This document shows, piece by piece, positions 25,748 to 37,900 of a stretch of 64,000 bases of DNA. The stretch comes from Plazaster borealis (lineage: Eukaryota; Echinodermata; Asteroidea; Forcipulatida; Labidiasteridae), in contig CM037472.1 of assembly GCA_021014325.1 (NCBI GenBank), forward strand, positions 24,103,063 to 24,167,062. Reading direction: 5' to 3'. Under the pieces are notes generated by a model. The model had not been told where the DNA came from, did no database searches, and saw nothing but the letters and a program-made list of their open reading frames with translations. The translations under genes were made by a program, and so were the position numbers. Every line of letters starts with the position of its first letter. Within the stretch, counting starts at the first letter, position 1.

Positions 25748-25872
25748 CATAAGCCATTTTGAGATATGGCGGACACATAACTATAACACTGTTTGGTTTG
25801 AGGTAAATTTGTCTGTATACACCCAAATCCTACAGTGCACTCCTAGTGTCCACCATATCTCAAAAAGGCTGA
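25748..25872. mobile_element. MITE, GCCATTTTGAGATATGG family, copy 1
   Basis: AAGCCATTTTGAGATATGGC at the left pairs with CCATATCTCAAAAAGGCT at the right. A second copy lies at 62990-63121 with the same centre words AAATTTGTCTGT and GTGCACTCCTA. Confidence 0.8.
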
Positions 25873-26860
25873 TAGGAGTTGCTTTGATGAATTTTGCAAG
25901 AAAAGTTTAATGGTTGGACTTGGCTTTTACATACATTCTTCAAGCTCTGGGCATGCAGTAGATTCGCATACCTGTTACGCAGTAACTTGCCATTAGTATA
26001 CATCAAGAATTTCATCTTAATTTCTTCAGTCATTATGGTTTTATAAAAAGCCAAAGCCAAAAGCTTAATGGCATTGGAGCGATGCTAGAATACACCGTAA
26101 AACATGGAAGTCAATGTATATGCAAATTGTGTACAATGGCCTGGGATGTATACCACTGACCTTTAGTATATACTCCAAAATGAAAGACTGTATAAAATCA
26201 ATTTGAAGGTTTAGGAAAGAAATGAACTTGTCTGCAACTTGACTTGTATCATCATCATTGTTGTTGTTCCAATGTCACTGACATCCATTTTGTATCATTT
26301 TGTTTATGTGTTGAACTGGGGACCAGCAAAAGATTCTGATTATATTTTGTTGCTAAGTAACAGGGTTAACACATTTGTTAAATAGCACTAGGAATTGTCA
26401 TTTCTCAATGTAAGTTTTATCATGTTGACCCGAAAAGAAAAGAATATAAATTCATACAAACAACATGTAGGTGGATCGTTTGCAGTCATGATCATTTCAT
26501 GTGTCGGTATCAACTCCACAAAATTTCACAGAGCTCTTTTTAAAAACAACAACATTGCTGGGCACTAAAAACAAACGTGCCTACAGGTTACCAGCTACAA
26601 ATGCTGTGTGACGTATACAGTTTGTGACTGGTTCCGCATAACTGTGTTCTAACAGCAGAGATATTTGTAAGCGATCTTTACTGCTTATGAACATTTGGGG
26701 TAGATTACATTTGGCTAGAATAAGCACTATCGAAATATATGAAAGGTTCTTCTGGCAAGCAATGATAGATGCAAAAACGGCAGAATGGTTGAAATACAGA
26801 ATGCCAATTTGGGAGTTTGAAGTCAGCACTCCGTTAGAAGTCTTAAAAGACGGTGTCACA

Positions 26861-27320
26861 CAGCCTCGTTCCCAGGGGTGACCGATCTAACCGCGCCATT
26901 CTTTCCCAGCATGCCATGCTTGCTCATAACCCCTGGAATTGGTTCATTAAAATGTGCTGGCACTTAGGCCTGTGGCCGATCCACTCTACGCACCCGCTCA
27001 AGTATGGTAGCCTGCAAAAGAGTAACTGGTCCCCTCTCATTCTTCTTTGATCTTGTGATATGTTTTACTGTATGCAGTTTAGAGTGACCGTGTACAAACA
27101 TGATTCATTTGAACTGGAATCACGTCAAAATACTTGCATTTTGACACTCGCGTACTAAGCGTCCTACAGGCGCCATACAAGCGCTCAAAAGTTTTTAACA
27201 AGCGTGCACGCAAAGTAAAAACTTTTGGGAGCCAATCAGTGTTGTTTATTAGTACATCCCTACCAGGGGTTAGTGACAAGGGGTATCGTTACGACGCGCT
27301 GCCCATGGTAGCAAGGCTGG
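26861..27320. mobile_element. hAT-like MITE with 8-bp target duplication, copy 2
   Basis: It starts CAGCCTCGTTCCCAGGGG and ends CCATGGTAGCAAGGCTGG. It is flanked by GTGTCACA (26853-26860) and GTGTCATA (27321-27328). It matches 3574-3850 at both ends and is longer inside. Confidence 0.8.
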
Positions 27321-27328
27321 GTGTCATA

Positions 27329-29418
27329 ACTTTCACGTCTTAAATCGATGCCGGTGAGTGTAAAACAAGATCAAACTTTCTTAATTTTCAGGTATCTGTA
27401 CAATGTTACAACATAGAGTAAAAAATACAAGCGAAATCTGGGTTTAATAAAGATATTCTATAATAAAACAAGGTATTAGAAATAATTTTTAACACTGGCC
27501 TAATAAACCAAACCTCTCATTATTAAAGCTATCATTTAATATAAATTTAACACGTTACATACACAGCTGTCAAATACAGTACTGTTTTTTTTTTTTACAG
27601 GTTTTTTTTTTATAGCCGTACCTTATTCTTTAAATATAGTTTCTAATCCAATCACCTCCAGAAAAAAACTTCAGAAAATATCTACCTCCGGTTTAATAAA
27701 AGAAGAACCATATATCTTGAAGAACCCATGAACTTGACGTAATTTCTGGCTTGTTTAGATAATCGAGTACGATGTGGGGAAAAAGTGCGACCTGGAAGTT
27801 CCTTTCTGAAACATGAGTTCAGTGATCCATACACTTCTAATGATGCATGTCACAGTCAGCATTTGCATAACCTTATGTCACATTTGAACGCATCCAAATC
27901 AATTTGAACAACACATTCAAACAGACCTCAAGTATCCACTTCCACCAGTCATGTCAGTCATGTGTTTCATGACGACACTAGTCAGTCCTCACAAACTGCT
28001 GCTCAACGACTTGGATTCAGGATTTGCCAAATCGTGGCATTTGACATCCCGGTTAAGAGAAGATGTTTCCAATCAGGGTACGAGATATAACTCAACGGGA
28101 TAACGACTCTGTGAGCATTAATGGGACATGAATGTGGTTGTAATAAAGTCCAACACCCGATTGGTGACCATCAATATCTTCATTTGGGGAAGAAGGTTCC
28201 AATCTGGTTATAACTATTCCCCAATCTGGACAGTATAGGATAAAAAGTTCCTTGAAACCACACCCCACGTCCAGATGGATTTATCAGGCTCAAAGGTTCT
28301 GTACTTTACACCAAGGCATCATTAATGACTCAAGTCGTTGCCTTGGTGCTTCTTGAAATGTTTCTCCAGAAAATGACTAATCTCTGGAGGAAGCTACCTC
28401 ACCCCTACGTCCCAGAGAGAGTTAGTTAGAAGTTTAGTCGATAATGTCATGACCTGAAAACCGAACACCGGAATCCTTGATTTGTTTTCTTCTGAAGGCG
28501 ACATACATGGGTGGTAAAATGACAAGCTCAATTAGTAGTGAACAATTAACACAATTGTTCAAACACTAAAATACAACTGTAAAGATTTGGACTAAATCCG
28601 GATCCCATCACCCTTTGTATACATAAAGCATTTCATTAGCTACACATCAATTACGGCAGTTGCTTTTGAAAAAAAAGACCTCAAAGGTGTTTTTTTTTTA
28701 ATCATTCAGATACTGAAATCTTACTTCTTCTTTTTTTAAATGTGTCATTAACATCCTACTGATCGCTATATTACACAAATCTCTTCAATAATTATTCTTC
28801 AATCTCGAAAATAATATCTTTTGAATAACTCTGAGATAACAAGTAGAATATTGACATCAATACCTGATAATTTTCTACGATACCAATACTTTTGCAAGTT
28901 TATTGGAAATAACAATTAAAATTATACTTTAAAATTTGTTTTTTTGTTTAGATAATTTGTACAAGAATAAACCCAGATATATTTTTTTCTGTTTTGAAAA
29001 CTTCAACTACATTGGGAAGAACCCATACTTTTGTTTGCATGATAAACTTGATTTTAAATAATAGTCATAATAATTAAAAGAACCACTCAACAGGAAATCA
29101 AAATATATTTTTCCCTTACATTTTTTACAAAAAATAAGATTTTCTTTTTAAATTTATGAGACTGAATATGAATTCACTTTGAAACAACTTTTATTTCTTG
29201 TTCAGAGTCTGTAGGCAGTGTTTGCTCATAATAATCTGTTGGTACATGAATTATGTGACAAATCTAACATTTCTCACTGGCTTTGTGCATAATTTTCCTT
29301 TTTCTTCTTTATCAATGCTTTTGTGTTAGGCATTTCCTGTAGTACAATACTTTTTAGACCTACAGAATATCAATTCATTTGAACGAGGTCGATTTTAAAG
29401 AAAATGTCCAAGGTCAAA
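27329..29418. other. AT-rich intergenic DNA, no gene seen
   Basis: The region is low in recognisable repeats. The block 27700-28500 has more even base composition and no long open frame; it could be non-coding transcript or old repeat, which I cannot decide from sequence alone. Confidence 0.4.
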
Positions 29419-29893
29419 TGAAGTTTTGTAATGCGCTCATTATATGACGATAGAGTCCTTTTGAAAGTGGGGGGGGAAGTCTCTAACCTCACATTAAAAT
29501 GGTGTAAAATGTCATTTTGTTTGATACTCTTTCGGAGCGAAATTTCAAACATGGTGTCATTGGATATTCACAACAAATGGGTCTGTACATTCTGAACAGG
29601 AATTTTTGCGTCATTAGAAACGTCAAATTCAATGTCTTTTTGATTGAACAACATCAAAATTCAGGAATGAATTAATAACATTTGTGTACAAAATGTACAG
29701 ACCCATATATTTGAAATGTGACATTGGATGTTTCAGAATGTTGTTAGAATTCCCACTGCGGAAAAGGTATCGAACACAGTGGCATATTTAATACACCATC
29801 TTAATGTGAGGTTAGAGACTTGAAATTTTCTTCCCCACTTTCATAAGAAATCTATCTAGATTAGAAAATGAGTGTATCACAAAACTAATTTAC
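29419..29893. mobile_element. Large imperfect palindrome (foldback element)
   Basis: AGTTTTGTAATGCGCTCAT and AGTCTCTAACCTCACATTA on the left are answered on the right by TAATGTGAGGTTAGAGACT and GAGTGTATCACAAAACT. The arms are about 200 bp and the centre about 80 bp. ATGGGTCTGTACATTCTGAA and its inverted partner, ATGTACAGACCCAT, lie inside. Confidence 0.75.
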
Positions 29894-30539
29894 ATGTAGT
29901 CCTTGGAGACCCTCTTTTAAAAACAATTGTGCAATTTCTGAGGGGAAGGGGGGGTCAGGATTGACAAGGTCTTGGCTTTGGTGCCCCATGAAAAAGTTAC
30001 CTTAACATACTGATTTTCCGATGAAAATAGCTTTTTAAAATTGTTCCAACTTGAAAACTTTTTACAAACATAAAGCATTTGCTTTCTTCTCAAAAGTTGT
30101 GCGCCCCCAAAATATGTCTGGACAACCCATCTGGCTTGCAAGTTCTCTCACTAACAGAGAAGACAAAGCGCACACACTGGAACATACAGCAACAAAGAAA
30201 GTCCAGCAAACTAAATACTCATCGAGCTCATTATCTTCCACAAAATTGCGCTCATAAATTGCTGTGCGACAAGCAGTACAACCTAAGGTGCTCTTCTTAC
30301 ATTTCAATATCACCAAAAAAGCCTGCTTTCTTTTGGCTTTTGAGCGAAAAAACGTTGCACGAACGGACTACAAAATAAATTCACATTCAGTCTCGGACTT
30401 TCTCACTAGCAGGAAGCAGAAACATGTTCCATCATGTCGCATGCATACCACATTTTGTATAGTACATATACAAGTATATATATCTGTGAGCTGCATAGAG
30501 TACACTAGTTAAAAGATACCTAATCACAATGAACGGCAG

Positions 30540-30960
30540 TTGAACATCACATATTCTCTTGTGCACATTTCTTTTTTGTTAAGCACATGGACAACATTAG
30601 TAATTGTCGAGGATCTGCACTTGATGTGACCCTTCCAATACATGAAATAACAAACCTGTAAAAGTTTCAGCTCAATCGGTCATTGGAGTCACAAGGAAAT
30701 AGTGTGGGAAAAAAACCTTATTATGTTTTCACTTTTTTAGAGCATCGAGTTTAGCTCTCGCGAGATCAAAACAAATTGTTTCACTCATTTCTCAAAAGCT
30801 ATAGCATTTCAGGCAACAATATTTCAAGGGATGTTTTCCACCATGACCATCTTATACCATGTTCGTGTAAGGTATGTGCAAATCTGTCAGACATTTATTT
30901 TGTCCAATCTCACCAATGTTGTGCACAACGTTGACATTTGAAGCAGAAAACATGTTTGGC
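30540..30960 (-). mobile_element. AAAGGCACTG-family MITE, minus strand, partial
   Basis: AACAAACCTGTAAAAGTTTC, AGCTCAATCGGTCATTGGAG and TTTCTCAAAAGCTATAGCAT match in inverted order the copies near 14640, 57608 and 63711. Confidence 0.6.
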
Positions 30961-31962
30961 ACAGATGCAGCAGTGTAAAGATCAGTTGAAAAAAACTTTC
31001 CAGCACAGTAGTTTGAATTTCTTTCCCCCAATTGCTAAGCAGTGTGGAGGGGTGTGGATGTGATTAAGACTTTACCAAACTCTGTTCAGACAACGTTCTT
31101 GGAAATTATTCGTTTCAATAACTCTTTGGTAACAGAGAACTTGTTTTCCACTTGATCTATCGTCAATTTTTTTGGGGGGGGGCGGGGGAAATGTCTTTAA
31201 AGTATATGCCGATTCTGAAACAAATTTATAGCATAGAATTTGTTTTTTAATCCCCAAACCAAATAAGATTTGTTTCACTGCATATCTTTAAAACGTTATA
31301 CCTTAACCTGGACCGAAAGCATGATTGATTCGTGTAACTAAGTTCCTTGAATTGATTTCGGAGGGTGAAAGGGTGCTATCCATATGCCCAAAGGTGTACC
31401 CTACAGTAATTGTGAGTTAACAGCGCTTTTAATCACATAGCTTACAGAATTCTGTAACACAAAACTATTTGCCTTAATAATCAAAGAAAAAATCTTTTGC
31501 TTCGACTGGATTTCCTCAAATAAAACACCCTTTGTTTTGCTGTACCTAGCTAGCTTCGTCTTGCTCCCAGACTGCAAGACAATGACCAAAGCATTGATTT
31601 CCCAAGACAGACTACCACCCACAAAGGCCTCGCATTCAAATCACATTCAAATTATGGCCTGATAACACAGACAGCAACAGCATAATACAAGTATATCATT
31701 GTGATGTTCAACTGCTTGGTGAAAGGTTCACACCCTTCTCTGGCCCTTCTCCTCTTCTCCCCCACCACGATTATACTCTCCTTTTAAGCCGCATCTAAAC
31801 TCCAACAACCAATTAGTGGTATACAATTTACATTTTTACCATAGCCCCAAGTTTTTCATCCACAGTACTTCCTGCGTGTGGAATTCGACTGCCCCCAAAT
31901 TCTTACAATCACAGCATGGATTTGGTTTTATTTCTTTTCTCTTTTTTGGTAGGATAGCAAGT

Positions 31963-34900
31963 TCACTCACTCACAATCTGTGTTGGTAGTTTTTCTCGTA
32001 TAGATTCTGGTACTCTCTCGATGTAGAACTGATGGTTGGTGAAGGCTGCGATTACGCCACCCGTATTTTGATGCTCAACATCTTTGTGATATTGATAGCT
32101 GTGATTGTGACAATCTGTCAGTTTACCTGGAATTGAAAAAAAGGGGGTAATTTACAAGTTTTCGGCAGTCTACATGTATGCCCACTTATTTGCCAAAATG
32201 CCTGGGCCCAATTTCATAGCGCTGCTTAACGGTAAGCAAATTTTCGTGCTAACTGTAGCAGAAAATTTGCTTGTTCATAAGCGTATTTCACAGGTTAGCA
32301 AGAAAATTAGGCAGATTTCTTGCGCGTTCACCATAGATTTGCATTGTTACGTCATTCATTTTCATACAGTATGCACCGGAAGGTTAGCATGCCTTTTCAT
32401 GTGCTTACGGTTAGCAGCATTATGAAATGGAAACTTGCTCAGTAGGCAGAAAATCGGCCATTAGGCAGCTCTATGAAATTGGCAATAACAATCCCCGTGT
32501 GGCCAGCCAACTAGAGAACCGATGTGGTACAATGCCATAGTTCAGACTTGAAACAAAACTAGACAACCGAAGTGGTACAATGCCATGATTCAGACTTGAA
32601 ACAAAACTAATCAGCCAATGTGGTACAATGCCATGGTTCAGACTTGAAACAAAACTAGACAACCAATGTGGTACAATGCCATGAATCAGACTTGAAACAA
32701 AACTAATCAGCCAATGTGGTACAATGCCATGGTTCAGACTTGAAACAAAACTCTACAACCAATGTGGTAAAATGCCATGATTCAGACTTGAAACAAAACT
32801 AGACAACCAATGTGGTACAATGCCATGAATCAGACTTGAAACAAAACTAGACAACCAAAGTGGTACAATGCCATGATTCAGACTTGAAACAAAACTAGAC
32901 AACGAATGTGGTACAATGCCAAATTTCAGACTTGAAACAAAACTGGACAACCAATGTTGTGCAACACCATGAACCAGTCCAACTATTGCTGGAATATTCA
33001 TTCCACATTGAACTTACCCCCAACAGCATGCAAGATGGCTTCGGGTGCACAAGTGTCCCATTTCTTGCAACCCCGACTAGCGAAAATGTAGGCACTGGCT
33101 CTACCTTCTAACAGCAAAATCACCTGCATGAATAAATGGAATTTGTGTTCATGATTTACAGGAAATGTTATTGTGTCTTAACATTGTACCAAAAATAATT
33201 TAATCAGAATTGCTGTCATCCTTGAGAAAAGTGTGTTTTAATCTGATGTAGTTCTCTTACCATCAGATACGCAACTTTGTTTTTTCAAAAAAAGGGGGGG
33301 GGGGCACTGCAAAGCACACACAACTTTGTTATGTGTGTTTTCAGATTAAACAAAAGAGGAAGTCAGCTGATCAGGTGTAAATAGTTCCAACTGGACGTCA
33401 CACAGTGTAAAGTCCGCCATCTTAACGGGCAATGATGATAACTTTTTGGACGCACAAAAATGCATTAAGCATAGAAACAACATGTGGCACACGCGGGAGT
33501 TCTCTATCACACTCCTTACATGATTGGTCGGTGATGCACTAAGAAAAAATTAGAACGCTTGACGTGGTTCAAAGCCAAAACCCCAAGTTTCCCGTAAAGA
33601 TGGCGTCTATCAGGAATTATCTATACCATGCAAGGTGATGCATGACAAAGCAAGTAACAAATCAATTTCAAACCCACTGCTGAAATTACTACGGATCAAC
33701 ACAGACAGGTACTGAAAATCAAGGTCTTTGAGGTATAATGACCCCAAAAAGAAGTTGTGAATATTTTATCGGAAAGCCTACTCGTTACAAAGTTGGTAAT
33801 GGTAGTAAGCATCCTGCATTCTTTCTTCTGAAGTGCCGCCCATTGATCAGAAATCTATAAAAGTATGTTGTAAAATTTGAATCGGTGTCCATTTGAATGC
33901 TGCCCTCAATAGGCCATACATGTGGTTGGTACCCGCTTTCACCTCTCTAAACATGGATGGATTCAACTTTCTTGATGAAATTTGTTGCTGTTTACTCAAT
34001 AAAAAGGCACTGTATTCAACTGATACTTTCACAGGTGACTTTTATAGTATTTTTCGTGATAATTTTGCCAATAAATCAGCATTACGTTGACACAAACCAA
34101 ACGACGACTTTACCTTCTAAAGCCATATTGTCTGTTTGTACACCACACATACCTTATGCCCAGCACCTCCAACCCTCAGGATTTCATCCGGTTTCATGGC
34201 ATCTATCGTCTTCTGTACGTCCTCTGTTAGGTGTGACCGTGTCGTCGTGATCACTCGCTGAGGTAAGTCTTTGTGTTCAAAACCAAACCCGCCCAGACCA
34301 AGAATACCCCACATGGTACGGCCCTGCTCCTTGACTGGTTTCTCTTTGTAGTTGAAGTACGGTTGGTGGATCACTCCGGCGACAGCGATTCCTTTGACGG
34401 CTACTCCTATTAAAACGGTAACGTGGTCCAAGAAACCTATACAAAATAAAAAAATGAACAAAGATAATTAAAATTGGTCAATTATAGCCTTGGGCTTTTA
34501 ATTTAGACAGTTAGCTCAATGGAAGAGATAGTGGTATATGTAACTGCAAAGCACCATTGACTGTGGTCAGTAATTGGATGGGAGACCATTCCATGTATTG
34601 TCGTGGTTGGTGGCTTGTCTGGGACATGATAGGGTTCCTCAACATCAAGCACGCAACTTTCCAATGAGACGTAAAACTGTGAGTCCTGTACATTGTGTGA
34701 TGCACACAAATAACCCAGGACAATAAGTTATTTCTGGCTCGGCTGCCTTAATACGCCCTCTCTGAGTATAATTTGAACTATATTTTACGTGACGCGCATT
34801 TAAAAAGATCCATATGGAATTTGCGCAATGAAAATGAAACAATTATTGCTATTAGTTATAAGATTGCCCTGTGTTAAACATGTCACGTGCATGCATTTTG

Positions 34901-37900
34901 TCAGTAATTTGTGCACGACCATCTCACACATACAGTAGTCTTGGTTCCAAGATGATAGCGCCCTCTAGTGACTAGTGGTTCATGGGCGATGATAGCCGAT
35001 TAGAGATATTAAGATAGCGATAGATAGGTTTTCGTGACTATACAACTTGGGCGTCTTGGAACCAAGACTACACACTGAGCTTTTTGAAAATGTACATTTT
35101 ATTAAAATACATTCCGCTTTCGATTTCAGTAAAAGCTGCTCTTCCTTCATGCTTGATTTATTTCCTGTAATGATATCTTTTATATCTACTAATTACTCAT
35201 TACAGGAAATTCAGGAATCAAGATGGCCTCTCTTTTATGGCCAAGTCTGGTGACTAGAGGTTAAAGGGATACGTTGCCTTCGGATTGGGCACTTTGGGCT
35301 ATAAAAAGCGTTTGTTATGAAATTAATATGGTTGGAAAGATGTTTTAAAAGTGAAATATAATGATCCACACAAATATCCCTTGAAATTGTGTGTTTTTCC
35401 TTTTACTTTGTGAACTAACATGGTCCGCCATTTTACGGAGTCAAAACAGCAGACCTTGTTAGTTCACGAAGTGAAAGGAAAACAACACATTTTTTAGGGA
35501 TAGTTGTGTGAATCATTATATTTTATTTTTAAAACATTTTACATAATTATGTACCAACCATATTAATTTCATGACAAACGCTTTTATAGCCCAAAGCGCC
35601 CAATCTGAAGGCAAGGTGTCCCTTTAAGAAATCTACTCTGAAAAAAACAAGACCTTGGAAAGCACTGTGTATAAATTATTTAATATTCATAATAGCAACC
35701 TTCAATACGGTAAATTAAAAATTGTTTGTTCCTTTACCCCAAGGCAAGAACTATTAATCATAATTATATGAAATGTTGATTGTCAAATATTGAACGTTAT
35801 GTTCTGACTGCATCACGACTTGCCTATTTGACAATTCAAAATTTAAATATTTGGTGATTTGGAAGGTCTTCAAGTCAGGGGTTAAGAATCATCTCTGACA
35901 AAAAGGTCTAAAACTAGGATCCAAATTTTAGAAAGTGTGTTGAAATAACCCTTAAGTAGAGTTATATAGATTTGAAGGAGCTTCTGGGAACAGTATCCTC
36001 AGCGCTAGAGATAAAGATCAGAGAGCTGGATTTCTTATCTGAAAAAAAAAAATCTTCATCTGTTTTTACACCAGGCAGACAAAAAAGGTCTGAATTCAGA
36101 CAAGAGTCTGAAATTTATCGTCCCTGTCAAAAGCTAGTTCCCCAACTTTAGTCATACTTTAGATGAATATATGGCCCTTATCAAAACCACGGCATGGGCT
36201 TGGTCTTGGTCAAAGCCGTGATTTCATTAAGGGCCTATGTCTCTTGAGGATTGGTCCTGGGCCCAATTTCATAAAGCATGTAAGCATAAAAACTTGCTAA
36301 GCACAGAAAAATATTGCTTAGCAGAAATAGGTTACCAGCCAAAGTACCATACAGTTTACATTGCTGCGACTGGTACTCCCACTCATTCTTGCTTAGCAAA
36401 GATATTTACTAAGCAGAATTATCTGCTTAACATCTTTATGAAATTGGGCCCTGGTATGGAATTTGTAACCAGTGAGCTTTCAGATTGAAACTAATCGTTT
36501 AGTTCCCCCATCATATTACCAATACTGTGCTATGTTTTGAACAAATCGTTGTATATCGATCCTACTTACCCTGAGTATACTCTGTGGTTCCATCAACAGG
36601 ATCCACCCACACAACAACCTGTTGACAAATCAATTCATGTAGATTTATTTGTTTGTAAATGAATCATGTGAGAGATAAAGAGATTACACTTTTGTTTATC
36701 CTGGCCATCTCAGAATGGACTATTCCCCCTTCCCCAGAGTCCTGTTCCTCCCTTCCACATACCTGTCCTGACCCCTTCACCTTATTATCCCCTCCTTTTT
36801 TTGTAACCTTGTATTTAAGTTACCTGTTTTTGCTAGTCCATTTATCTTTTGTACCACTTTGTATGTTTTTGTTTCTGATATTGGCTGATATAATAATAAT
36901 GTCGTTCAAAGGTTTGAATTATTTAAATGATTTGAATGATGCTGATTCAACATGCTTCACTCTTTATTTCACCCTTTTTTTGTTAAGCAAGTTCACCTCA
37001 AACAAGCCACTCTTGGTAAGGGGCTACAAGAAGAAAACACTAAAGAAAAAGGTAACTCAGGGGAGCTGAAAATAGGAATTTATATTCCTCTTAAAACAGT
37101 GCACCAGGCAATATGCACCAGGCAAGGAGTTCCAAAGAGACACGGTACGTGGGATAAAGCTGTTGGAATGGCTCTTTGAGTGTATGGGTGAAAAGAAGCA
37201 GAAAGCCTGTATTCACACTCAAGGGAACCAGGTCAGACACACTGGTGGCACAATTGCCTCGAAAATATCTGTAAAAAGACAGAGGCTGGCTACAGACCTA
37301 CGAACTTCAAGAATAAGAACTGAACAGTCAGGTTTGAACATTTGGGTTCTGATATGTTGAATCATTTTGATTGATATGGTTTACATGCTGAGTTGTAGTC
37401 CCCAGCCAAAATTGAAAGGGTCAGACATTGTTTACAAATTACGCAATGTATGCACAGTCCATGCGATTCAACTATTATCTGAAAGCCAATCATCACAAAA
37501 ATGCCAGGCTTGGTACTTCACAGTGGCAATTGTCTCCATGCCCCTGATTATTTGCCTTGGTGCCCTTGAAATGATAATTTCCCTCATAGCAGGTGCCCGT
37601 TACTGAGGGAAAAACTGCCTTGTCCTTATCAGAACGAAGTATCAGGCCTGAACCGAATACTATTCATTATTGTCATACATTTCTAGTAATGAAACCAAAT
37701 ATACCTCATAAAGTGAACTTAATCACTGAAGCTCGCAAGCCCGAGGAAACCTGTAAACAAGGGTGCTTGCTTTGTGAACCAGAATCACTGGGGTTAACCC
37801 CTACTCTTCCATGATAAGTGTTTTGGATTCTTTTACATTCACTACCAATTCTAGTACAGTGGACCTACGGCTTAATGTCCAATCCGAAGGACAAAGCAAT

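Noticed and set aside
32513..32976. CRISPR-like array
   Set aside because: The whole 48-bp unit repeats without unique spacers, and the DNA is eukaryotic; it is a simple tandem repeat.
32471..33001. Open frames with repeated [20 protein letters not shown] units
   Set aside because: Product of the 48-bp intronic array, lying between two BPNT1 exons with clean splice sites.
33590..33610. YY1-like promoter word AAGATGGCG in BPNT1 intron
   Set aside because: It is part of a palindromic repeat arm, with an inverted partner at about 33412.
34117..34461. Independent 114-residue gene
   Set aside because: It is BPNT1 exon 34153-34436 plus intronic read-through at both ends.
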